Assembly (NCBI GenBank): GCA_002414905.1
Contig: DIAY01000286.1
Coordinates: forward strand, 21,195-26,816
Source of the DNA: Holophagales bacterium UBA5066
GTDB lineage: Bacteria > Acidobacteriota > Thermoanaerobaculia > UBA5066
Direction of reading: 5' to 3'
DNA length: 5,622 nucleotides
Below the pieces are notes generated by a model, which saw only the letters and a list, made by a program, of their open reading frames with translations, had not been told where the DNA came from and made no database searches. Every line of letters starts with the position of its first letter. Positions within the stretch are counted from its first letter, which is position 1. A program made the position numbers and the translations under genes. Below are positions 1 through 5,614 of this stretch, one piece after another.

Positions 1-850
1 CCTTCGAGGAGCCCATCCCCGCCACGTGCTGGATGGCCCCCGAGATGCCGCAGGCGATGTAGAGCGTCGGCGAGACGACCTTGCCCGTCTGCCCCACCTG
101 GTGCTCGTGCCCGATCCACCCCGCATCCACCGCGGCGCGCGAGGCACCGAGCGCCGCGCCCAGCTCGTGGCAGAGCGCCTTCAGGACTGGCCAGTTCTCC
201 GGCCCCTTGATACCGCGGCCGCCCGAAACGATCATGTCGGCCTCGGCCACGTCGATCTCTCCCGCTTCGGCCGTCTCCAGCTTCACGACCTTCGCACGGA
301 TCGTCACCGCGACGTCGAGCGCCACGACCTCGCCGGCTCCGGGCGCGGCCTTCGCGGCCGGGAAGACGTTCGGACGGGGCGTGGCGATCTGCAGCGCCGT
401 CGCCGGGCCGGTCGCCACGGTCGCGCGGGCCTTGCCCGAGTAGACGAGGCGGGTCGCCACGAGGCGCCCCCCCTCGACCTCGAGAGACATCACGTCGGAG
501 AGGAGCCCGACCTTCCGCCGCGCGGCGAGGCGCGGGGCGACGTCCTTGCCCATCGACGTCGCGGAGATGAGGAGGATTCCCGGGGTGAACGCGGTCACGG
601 CGGCGTCGAGGGCCGCTGTGTACCCCTCGCAGGAGTAGAGGGCGAGCTCGGGCTTGTCGGCCATGAAGACCTTCGCCGCGCCGTAGGCGGCGAGCTCGGG
701 CGCGAGGCCGCCGATGCCGGAGCCGGCCACGACGGCGCCGAGGGCGCCGCCCGTCTTCGCCGCGACCTCGCGGCCGAGGGTGAGGGCCTCGAAGGAGGCC
801 TTGCGGATCTTTCCGTCGCGCTGCTCGATGAAAACGAGGACGTTGCTCAT
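1..850 (-). CDS. etfA: Electron transfer flavoprotein alpha subunit, C-terminus cut by window edge
   Basis: EtfA carries most of the FAD site of the cytoplasmic EtfAB heterodimer, which collects electrons from acyl-CoA and related dehydrogenases and passes them to ETF:quinone oxidoreductase. Read from the ATG at 850 down to the window edge, the frame is open for 283 codons. The N-terminal domain begins MSNVLVFIEQRDGKIRKASF, typical of the family. The C-terminal FAD domain shows SGGRGIKGPENW (about 209-220, Arg212), GASRAAVDAGW (about 235-245), GQTGKVVSP (253-261) and GISGAIQHVAGM (268-279), all hallmark EtfA blocks. Family members run about 310-335 residues, so some 35-45 residues lie outside the window. 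It is the second gene of an etfB-etfA operon, 28 bases after the etfB stop, with its own ribosome binding site. Nothing is broken in the visible part. Confidence 0.96.
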   Translation of the reverse strand, partial: MSNVLVFIEQRDGKIRKASFEALTLGREVAAKTGGALGAVVAGSGIGGLAPELAAYGAAKVFMADKPELALYSCEGYTAALDAAVTAFTPGILLISATSMGKDVAPRLAARRKVGLLSDVMSLEVEGGRLVATRLVYSGKARATVATGPATALQIATPRPNVFPAAKAAPGAGEVVALDVAVTIRAKVVKLETAEAGEIDVAEADMIVSGGRGIKGPENWPVLKALCHELGAALGASRAAVDAGWIGHEHQVGQTGKVVSPTLYIACGISGAIQHVAGMGSSK

Positions 851-857
851 CGTGATT

Positions 858-864
858 CTTCCTT
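858..864 (-). promoter_or_regulatory. Ribosome binding site of etfA
   Basis: On the minus strand AAGGAAG lies in the 28-base gap after etfB. The AAGGA core ends 9 bases before the etfA ATG, which supports that start. Confidence 0.7.
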
Positions 865-878
865 GTCTCGCCGTCGGC

Positions 879-1667
879 CTAGAGGACCTTCGCCTCGTCG
901 CGGAGGAGACGGACCAGCTCGTCGGCGGCCTTGCCTGGATCGTCAGCGGGGATCAGTTTCACGGCCTGCCGCGCCGGCGGCAGCTCCAGCTTCATCCAGC
1001 GGACGGCGGCCTTCTCGCCCGTCATCGCGTCCGGGTCGACGCCGACGTCGGCCGGCTTCTTCACCGCGATCGTCTTCTTCTTGGCCGCCATGATCCCCTT
1101 CAGCGAGGAGTAGCGCGGCTCGTTCAGCCCCTTCTGCGCCCCGACGACGCACGGAAGCGGCATCTCGACGACCTCACGCGCCCCCTCGATCTCGCGGTAC
1201 GCGACGACGCCGCCGTCCTTCCACTCGAGCTTCGTAACGAGGTTCGCGTGTGGCAGGTCGAGAAGCTCGGCGAGCATCGGCACCATCGTCTGGGCATCGG
1301 TCCCGACCCCCTTGTTGCCGAGCCAGAGGACGTCGCACGGCAACGCCCGAATCGCCCCGGCGAGCGCCTGCGCCACGCCGAGCGAGTCGGCCTCGCCGAG
1401 CCCGTCGGAGGCGATACGGACGGCCTCGTCGGCCCCGCGCGCCAGGCACTCGCGCAGGCCCACGTCGGCCCGGGCCGGCCCGTACGTCACGACCGTGACC
1501 GTTCCGCCCTTCGCCTCGCGGGCCTTGATAGCCTCCTCGAGAGCGTACTCGTCGTAGGGCGAGACGATCCACTTGACGTCGGCCTCGTCGATCGACTTCC
1601 CGTCGGCTCCGATCTTGATCTTCGTCTCGGTGTCCGGAACGTGTGCGATGCAGACGACGTGATTCAT
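879..1667 (-). CDS. etfB: Electron transfer flavoprotein beta subunit
   Basis: EtfB is the AMP-binding partner of EtfA and supplies the loop that docks on client dehydrogenases. The protein has 262 residues, a normal length for a group I (housekeeping) EtfB. It starts MNHVVCIAHVPDTETKIKI, followed by the conserved SPYDEYALEEAIKAREAKGG block and the AMP-site stretch GADEAVRIASD. The region YREIEGAREVVEMPLPCVVG corresponds to the EtfB family signature. LNEPRYSSLKGIMAAKKK is the recognition loop plus the lysine-rich segment seen in mitochondrial and bacterial EtfB. The start is supported by a GAGGA ribosome binding site 8 bases upstream. It is the first gene of the operon with etfA. Nothing indicates the bifurcating FixA type: no fixC/fixX-like genes adjoin it in the window. 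Confidence 0.97.
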   Translation of the reverse strand: MNHVVCIAHVPDTETKIKIGADGKSIDEADVKWIVSPYDEYALEEAIKAREAKGGTVTVVTYGPARADVGLRECLARGADEAVRIASDGLGEADSLGVAQALAGAIRALPCDVLWLGNKGVGTDAQTMVPMLAELLDLPHANLVTKLEWKDGGVVAYREIEGAREVVEMPLPCVVGAQKGLNEPRYSSLKGIMAAKKKTIAVKKPADVGVDPDAMTGEKAAVRWMKLELPPARQAVKLIPADDPGKAADELVRLLRDEAKVL

Positions 1668-1675
1668 CCGTTCTT

Positions 1676-1680
1676 TCCTC
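1676..1680 (-). promoter_or_regulatory. Ribosome binding site of etfB
   Basis: GAGGA on the minus strand, 8 bases before the etfB ATG, is a good Shine-Dalgarno match and fixes the start. Confidence 0.7.
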
Positions 1681-1860
1681 TCGCGGTTCGGAAATGGACC
1701 GGGAAACAGGGCGGAACCGGACTAAAAGGTATCACGCCACGCCGCACTGCGGCACGAAGAATGAGCCGCGATTCAGGCGTGCCGGGCTTTGGCCCGCCCC
1801 GCCCTCCACCCTCTGCGCCGTCCCGGCCCATCCCGCTCATTCCCTTCTGTCGTTCTTGAC

Positions 1861-1878
1861 TTACGCCTGAATTACGCC
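1861..1878 (+). repeat. Short direct repeat TTACGCC with 11-base period, upstream of imuA
   Basis: TTACGCC occurs at 1861-1867 and again at 1872-1878, exactly 11 bases apart, about one helical turn. It sits 16 bases before the imuA start and directly after a TTGAC. The position would suit an operator for a repressor or activator of imuAB, but only two 7-base copies are seen, so chance is possible. Confidence 0.35.
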
Positions 1879-1894
1879 CAACCTTCCTTCAACC

Positions 1895-2764
1895 ATGTCC
1901 GCCCTCCCTGCCGCCCTCCCCGCCACGGTCACCAGCCGTCTCCTCCGCGCGGCCGACCTTCCGCGGCGGGGCGCGTCCCTGCGCCCCGCCGACCGCCTCC
2001 CGACGGGCGTCGTCCCGTTCGACGCCCTCCTCGGCGGCGGCCTTCCACGCGGTGCGCTCGTGGAGCTCTGCGGTCGTTCGGGCGGCCGCCTCTCCCTCGT
2101 CCTCGCCACCCTCGCCGCCGCCACCTCCCGCGGCGAGACAGCCGCACTCCTCGACCTCGGCGACCACCTCGACCCCGCCGCCGCAGAGGAGGCAGGCTGC
2201 GATCTCGCGAGGCTCCTCTGGGTCCGCCCGCAGCGCTTCCGAGACGCCCTCCTCGCCGCCGAGACCGTCGCCGCCGCCGGCTTCCGTCTCGTCGTCCTCG
2301 ACGCCGGCCTCACCCTCCCCTCCTCGCGCCTGCGCGACGCCGGCCCCTGGCTCCGCCTCGCCCGCTCCGCCGCCCCGCGCCGCGTCGCCTTCCTCCTCTC
2401 CACCCCCGTCCCTCTCGCCGGCCTCGCCGCCGAGGCGCTCGTCGGTGTTTCTGCCCGCGCCCTCTTCCGGCAGGCCGGCACCAACCGTTTCCTCGCCGGC
2501 GCCGCCACCAGCCTCTCTCTCCTGAAGATCCGTGGCGGCCGCCCCGCCGAGGCCCCGCTCCTGGCGCTCTCCCCTCTCGCCGCACCGCTGGCGAGGAGGC
2601 TCCTCCCGGATCTCCTTCCAGCTGCACCGGTCCCCGCCCGCGTCGGAGCCGCACCGTCTCTCGCCCCCGCCCGTTCCATGGCTGCGCGCCCGGCCTTCCT
2701 CGCAACCGCCTCCCCTCCATCCGCGGATCGCATCCCCCCAGACCGCGCCGCCGCCTGCGCATGA
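1895..2764 (+). CDS. imuA: ImuA, RecA-like mutasome accessory protein
   Basis: ImuA is a RecA-fold protein that works with ImuB and an error-prone polymerase (DnaE2/ImuC) in damage-induced mutagenesis. The 289-residue product shows the RecA-like order: LPTGVVPFDALLGGGLPRGAL (about 36-55), a Walker A position at ELCGRSGGRLS (57-67), the RecA-like LLDLGDHLDPAAAEEAGCDL (85-104), and a Walker B-like strand FRLVVLDAG (130-138, Asp136). The Walker A loop is degenerate: it lacks the GK[ST] lysine, having GGRLS, so canonical ATP hydrolysis is doubtful, as in many ImuA proteins. The C-terminal 50 residues are Ala/Pro-rich and probably disordered. An in-frame TGA at 1868-1870 leaves ATG 1895 as the first ATG; no clear Shine-Dalgarno precedes it. 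imuB follows after 7 bases. An uncharacterised RecA/SulA-like protein is the only alternative, and the imuB neighbour argues for ImuA. Confidence 0.85.
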   Translation: MSALPAALPATVTSRLLRAADLPRRGASLRPADRLPTGVVPFDALLGGGLPRGALVELCGRSGGRLSLVLATLAAATSRGETAALLDLGDHLDPAAAEEAGCDLARLLWVRPQRFRDALLAAETVAAAGFRLVVLDAGLTLPSSRLRDAGPWLRLARSAAPRRVAFLLSTPVPLAGLAAEALVGVSARALFRQAGTNRFLAGAATSLSLLKIRGGRPAEAPLLALSPLAAPLARRLLPDLLPAAPVPARVGAAPSLAPARSMAARPAFLATASPPSADRIPPDRAAACA

Positions 2765-2771
2765 GACATCG

Positions 2772-4292
2772 ATGGCTTCGCCCCGCCTCCTCGCCCTTGC
2801 CGTCCCCCTCTTCCCCCTCGCCGCCCGCCTGCGCGCCGAGCCGGAGCTGCGAGACGAGGCCCTCGCCGTGACCGAGGGGAACGGCTCGGCCGCCCACGTC
2901 GTCGCCGCCACCCGTTCCGTCCGCGCTGCCGGCGTGAAGCCCGGCATGACCCTCCCCCAGGCTCGCGCCCTCGTCCCGCGCCTCCTCGCCCGCGGCCGCG
3001 ACCCGCACGCCGAAAAGGCCGCGCAGGAAGCCCTCCTCGATGCTGCCGGCCGCTTCTCCCCCCGCGTTGAAGACGCCGGCGACGGCCTCGCCTTCCTCGA
3101 CCTCGCCGGCCTCGCTCCCCGCTCCGCCTCCGGCGATCTCCTCGCCTTCGAACGCGACCTCGCCCTCGACCTCCTGCGCACCGCCGGGAAAGACGGTCTC
3201 CCCGCTCGCGCCGGCGTTGCATCCAGCAAGCGCGCCGCCCGCATCGCGTCCGCCCTCCCGCGCGGCCCCGTCGTCGTCCCGCCCGGCGAGGAGGCCCGCT
3301 TCCTCGACCCGCTCCCCATCGAACGTCTCGCCCCCGAGCTCGGCCTCGCCGTCGCCCTCTCCCGCTGGGGCGTCCGTACCGCCGGCGATCTCGCCCGCCT
3401 CCCCGCCGCCGAGGTCGGCACCCGCCTCGGCGATCCGGGACGGCGCCTCCATGAAGCCGCTCGCGGCCTCGACCCCGAGCCCTTCGTCCCGCGTCTTCCT
3501 GCCCTCGCCTTCACCGAGGGGGCCTCCCTCGACTGGCCCGTCGTCGCCCTCGAGCCTTTCCTCGCCTTCGCCGGCGCCGCCCTCGAGCGCCTCGTCCGCC
3601 GTCTCGCCGCCGAGGCTCTCGGCTGTGCGCGCCTCGAGCTCTCCCTCCACCTCGAGCCCGAGGGGTGCGACGTCCGTTCCATCGACCTCCCCGGCCCCAC
3701 CCGCGACACGAAGACGCTCCTCTCCCTCCTCCACCAGAGCCTCGACGCTCGCCCTCCCGGCGCCCCCGTCACCGGCTTCGTCCTCTCCGCCTGTCCCGAC
3801 CGCCCGCGCCGCGGCCAGCTCACCCTCTTCGGCCCCCCCGAGGTCTCCCCCGACGAGCTCGCCGGCGTCCTTGCCCGCCTCCTCGCCCTCCTCGGCGACG
3901 GCCGAGCCGGCTCGCCCCGCCCCGCCGACGGGCACGTCCCCGGTCGCTTCGCCCTCGTCCCCTACGCACCGCCCCCCGCCCCGCTCCTCACCCCGCCCCT
4001 GCGTAACGCGCGCGGCCTCCTCGCCATCCGCGCTTTTCGCCCCGCCGTCGAGCTGGAGGTCCTCACCCATGCCGACTCCCCCGTCTCCCTCTCCGCTCTC
4101 CCCGCCTCCGCAACTCCCGTTCGCGGTCGCGTCCGGGTTGCCGCCGGCCCCTGGACCCTCGAGGACGGATGGTGGTCCGAGACCCCTGCCGCCCGCGACT
4201 ACTGGGACGTCGAGCTCGACGGAGGCGGCCTCTACCGCGTCTACCGTGACCGCCCCACCGGTCGCTGGTACGCCGACGGCGTCTACGACTAA
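2772..4292 (+). CDS. imuB: ImuB, inactive Y-family polymerase-like mutasome hub
   Basis: ImuB is the adaptor of the ImuA-ImuB-DnaE2 mutasome: it has a Y-family polymerase fold without catalysis and links the translesion polymerase to the beta clamp. The 506-residue product starts MASPRLLALAVPLFPLAARL, where active Y-family enzymes have the DxD metal ligands; none are present. The second catalytic motif (SIDE in active enzymes) reads GDGL before AFLDLAGL (103-113), also lacking the Asp-Glu pair. AARSxRxxGVxPGMxLxQAR-like sequence (about 45-65) and a helix-hairpin-helix thumb, SRWGVRTAGDLARLPAAEVG (197-216), follow the family. QLTLF at 349-353 is a consensus beta-clamp-binding motif. The end, GWWSETPAARDYWDVELDGG to WYADGVYD (466-506), is the conserved ImuB C-terminal block. 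The ATG lies 7 bases after imuA, implying co-translation. The coding strand is strikingly C-rich. Confidence 0.93.
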   Translation: MASPRLLALAVPLFPLAARLRAEPELRDEALAVTEGNGSAAHVVAATRSVRAAGVKPGMTLPQARALVPRLLARGRDPHAEKAAQEALLDAAGRFSPRVEDAGDGLAFLDLAGLAPRSASGDLLAFERDLALDLLRTAGKDGLPARAGVASSKRAARIASALPRGPVVVPPGEEARFLDPLPIERLAPELGLAVALSRWGVRTAGDLARLPAAEVGTRLGDPGRRLHEAARGLDPEPFVPRLPALAFTEGASLDWPVVALEPFLAFAGAALERLVRRLAAEALGCARLELSLHLEPEGCDVRSIDLPGPTRDTKTLLSLLHQSLDARPPGAPVTGFVLSACPDRPRRGQLTLFGPPEVSPDELAGVLARLLALLGDGRAGSPRPADGHVPGRFALVPYAPPPAPLLTPPLRNARGLLAIRAFRPAVELEVLTHADSPVSLSALPASATPVRGRVRVAAGPWTLEDGWWSETPAARDYWDVELDGGGLYRVYRDRPTGRWYADGVYD

Positions 4293-5253
4293 GCCAAAGC
4301 TCCTCGACCGGATGGCCCAGGCGCTCCGGAGCCGCCACTACTCCCTCCGCACCGAGCGCGCCTACGTCGACTGGGCCCGCCGCTACATCCTCTTCCACGA
4401 CAAACGGCACCCCGAGGAGCTCGGCTCCGACCACGTCAACCGGTTCCTCACCCACCTCGCCGTCCAGGGCAAGGTCGCCGCCAGCACCCAGAACCAGGCC
4501 CTCGCCGCGCTCCTCTTCCTCTACGGCGAGGTCCTCCGGATGCCGCTCCCCGACACCGGCGGTCTCATCCGCGCCAAGAAGCCGCGCCGCATCCCCACCG
4601 TCCTCACGCGCGCCGAGGTCTCCCGGGTCTTCTCCCGGCTCGACGGCACGCAGAAGATCGCCGCCACCCTCCTCTACGGCGCCGGCCTGCGCCTCCTCGA
4701 GGTCCTCCGCCTCCGCGTCAAGGACGTCGACTTCGGCCTCGGCCAGCTCGTCATCCGGGACGGAAAGGGGCAGAAAGACCGCGTCACCCTGCTCCCCGAC
4801 GCCGTTCGCGGCACCCTCGCCACCCACCTCTCCGATATTCGCCGTCTCCACGAGCGCGACCTCGCCCAGGGCTGCGGCCGCGTCTGGCTTCCCGACGCCC
4901 TCGTCCGCAAATCCCCGGACGCCGCCTCCTACTGGGGCTGGCAATGGGTCTTCCCCGCGGCCTCACGCTCCCGCGACCCCCGTTCGGGCCGCGAGATGCG
5001 CCACCACCTCCACGAAACCGTCCTGCAGCGCGCCGTCCACAACGCCGTCGTCGCCGCCGGCATCGCCAAGCCGGCCAGCTGCCACACGCTCCGCCACTCC
5101 TTCGCGACCCACCTCCTCGAGGACGGCTACGACATCCGGACCATCCAGGAGCTGCTGGGACACAGCGACGTTTCGACGACGATGATTTACACTCACGTGC
5201 TCAATAAATCAGGGGGGCGCGGCGTTCGGAGTCCACTGGATCGCATGGTTTGA
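4246..5253 (+). CDS. intI: Integron integrase (IntI-type tyrosine recombinase)
   Basis: IntI recombines gene cassettes at attI and attC sites, cutting folded single-stranded attC. With the GTG at 4246 the product has 335 residues (IntI1 has 337). Catalytic residues are all present: Arg149 (GAGLRLLEVLRL), Lys174 (GKGQKDR), His280 and Arg283 (CHTLRHSFATHLL), His306 (LLGHSD) and Tyr315 (MIYTHVLN). Their spacing equals that of IntI1 throughout, each shifted by three. The insertion found only in IntI proteins is present as LPDALVRKSPDAASYWGWQW (215-234) then DPRSGREMRHH, and the C-terminus GGRGVRSPLD is typical. The start is uncertain: ATG 4312 gives 313 residues but drops the conserved PKLLDRM helix; GTG 4246 keeps it and overlaps imuB by 47 bases. 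No good ribosome binding site is visible for either, so coupling to imuB translation is likely. An ordinary phage or XerC/D integrase is excluded by the insertion. Confidence 0.94.
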   Translation: MTAPPVAGTPTASTTKPKLLDRMAQALRSRHYSLRTERAYVDWARRYILFHDKRHPEELGSDHVNRFLTHLAVQGKVAASTQNQALAALLFLYGEVLRMPLPDTGGLIRAKKPRRIPTVLTRAEVSRVFSRLDGTQKIAATLLYGAGLRLLEVLRLRVKDVDFGLGQLVIRDGKGQKDRVTLLPDAVRGTLATHLSDIRRLHERDLAQGCGRVWLPDALVRKSPDAASYWGWQWVFPAASRSRDPRSGREMRHHLHETVLQRAVHNAVVAAGIAKPASCHTLRHSFATHLLEDGYDIRTIQELLGHSDVSTTMIYTHVLNKSGGRGVRSPLDRMV

Positions 5254-5276
5254 AGCCCTGCTCTCCTCGGCGTGGA

Positions 5277-5316
5277 GGTTCCGGCACACAGGTAGCGGTC
5301 TGTCGACACCCGAACC
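5277..5316. repeat. Interrupted palindrome with bulges, 24 bases after intI
   Basis: The outer arms GGTTCCGG (5277-5284) and CCCGAACC (5309-5316) pair with one C:C mismatch. An inner stem ACAG (5288-5291)/CTGT (5300-5303) closes an 8-base loop, with unequal unpaired bases between the stems (3 and 5). The shape, an imperfect stem with bulges, resembles the folded single-strand substrates of integron integrases, but the outer ends run GTT...AAC, opposite to attC ends. A rho-independent terminator is unlikely because the T8 tract starts 28 bases after the stem. Confidence 0.45.
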
Positions 5317-5356
5317 AATTCGCGATCGTGTCTCTATAGGAACTTTTTTTTGTCCC

Positions 5357-5385
5357 AGGGGTCACCTTTACCCTCGTCAACCCCT
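5357..5385. repeat. Short inverted repeat AGGGGT/ACCCCT
   Basis: AGGGGT at 5357-5362 and ACCCCT at 5380-5385 form a perfect 6-bp stem around 17 bases. It lies just after a T8 tract that is itself flanked by GGAAC and GTCCC, nearly complementary to each other. It could be a small hairpin, a repeat remnant or chance. Confidence 0.3.
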
Positions 5386-5498
5386 CATGAGTAGTAGATG
5401 GCGATGTCTCGCAACTCTGCCACCCAAGGGCACGGAGTGTCGGCACTCGCGGAGCGGTTCCGACTCATCTCATTGTATTTCAATCACTTACAAATATC

Positions 5499-5614
5499 CC
5501 CAGCCGTCTAACCCTTTTCGTCATTCCCATCTCCACCAGCTGTCTAACCTCACCCCGTATCCCGCTTACCCAGCAATCCCAGCTGTCTAACCCGTTCCCA
5601 CCCCGCCGTCTAAT
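5499..5614 (-). repeat. Cluster of four GTTAGAC-type core repeats, candidate integron attachment site
   Basis: On the plus strand GTCTAAC occurs at 5506-5512, 5542-5548 and 5585-5591, and GTCTAAT at 5608-5614, at steps of 36, 43 and 23 bases. The similarity extends upstream to CCAGCC, CCAGCT, CCAGCT and CCCGCC. On the minus strand each reads like GGTTAGACAGCTGG. GTTAGAC fits the integron core-site consensus GTTRRRY, and GTCTAAC fits the inverse core RYYYAAC. Direct copies without the opposite core nearby fit an attI site with several integrase-binding repeats better than a complete attC. The position 250 bases after an intact intI supports the idea; recombination activity is inference. The cluster runs close to the window edge and may continue. 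Confidence 0.55.

Larger units (their letters stand above)
1668..1894. promoter_or_regulatory. Divergent intergenic region between etfB and imuA
   Basis: These 227 bases separate two divergently read operons, so promoters for both must lie here or inside the genes. Visible elements are: an inverted repeat CGGTTC/GAACCG at 1684-1689 and 1714-1719; a small hairpin GCCGC-ACT-GCGGC at 1741-1753; a hairpin CGGGC-TTTG-GCCCG at 1783-1796; and a TTGACT hexamer at 1856-1861, a -35-like sequence facing imuA but without a clear -10 at the usual spacing. No LexA box of a type I recognise could be read by eye. No RNA gene or small ORF is convincing here. Confidence 0.55.

Noticed and set aside
1783..1796. 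Rho-independent terminator in the etfB-imuA gap
   Set aside because: The 5-bp stem has no T-run on either side and both neighbouring genes start, rather than end, here.
26..1859. Plus-strand open frames of 355 and 381 codons over the etf genes
   Set aside because: They are antisense to well-conserved etfA and etfB and show no recognisable domains.
1668..1894. LexA box controlling imuA
   Set aside because: No match to the GTTC-N7-GTTC, CTGT-N8-ACAG or GAAC-N4-GTTC types could be found by eye; the box of this lineage may differ.
1889..3823. A 644-codon open frame on the minus strand across imuA and imuB
   Set aside because: Low-complexity Arg/Gly/Ala protein with no family resemblance. It is a by-product of C-ending codons in the real genes on the plus strand.
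2310..4070. A 586-codon open frame on the minus strand
   Set aside because: Gly/Glu/Ala-rich shadow of imuA-imuB; the plus-strand frames carry clear ImuA/ImuB motifs.
3040..4245. A 5' extension of the integrase frame to an ATG at 3040
   Set aside because: The extra 400 residues are Ser/Pro/Ala low-complexity sequence read out of frame from imuB; IntI proteins are about 320-340 residues.
5201..5446. An 81-codon minus-strand frame
   Set aside because: It overlaps the conserved 3' end of intI and has no family resemblance; the repeat-bearing intergenic sequence explains it.
5387..5590. A 67-codon plus-strand frame as a possible first cassette gene
   Set aside because: No ribosome binding site, no known domain, and it ends inside the GTCTAAC repeats.
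5499..5614. CRISPR array
   Set aside because: Repeat units are only about 13 bases and spacing varies from 23 to 43 bases; no cas gene is present.
5499..5614. A complete attC site
   Set aside because: Only one core orientation is seen; the paired GTTRRRY core on the plus strand and the inner L'/L'' boxes are missing within the window.
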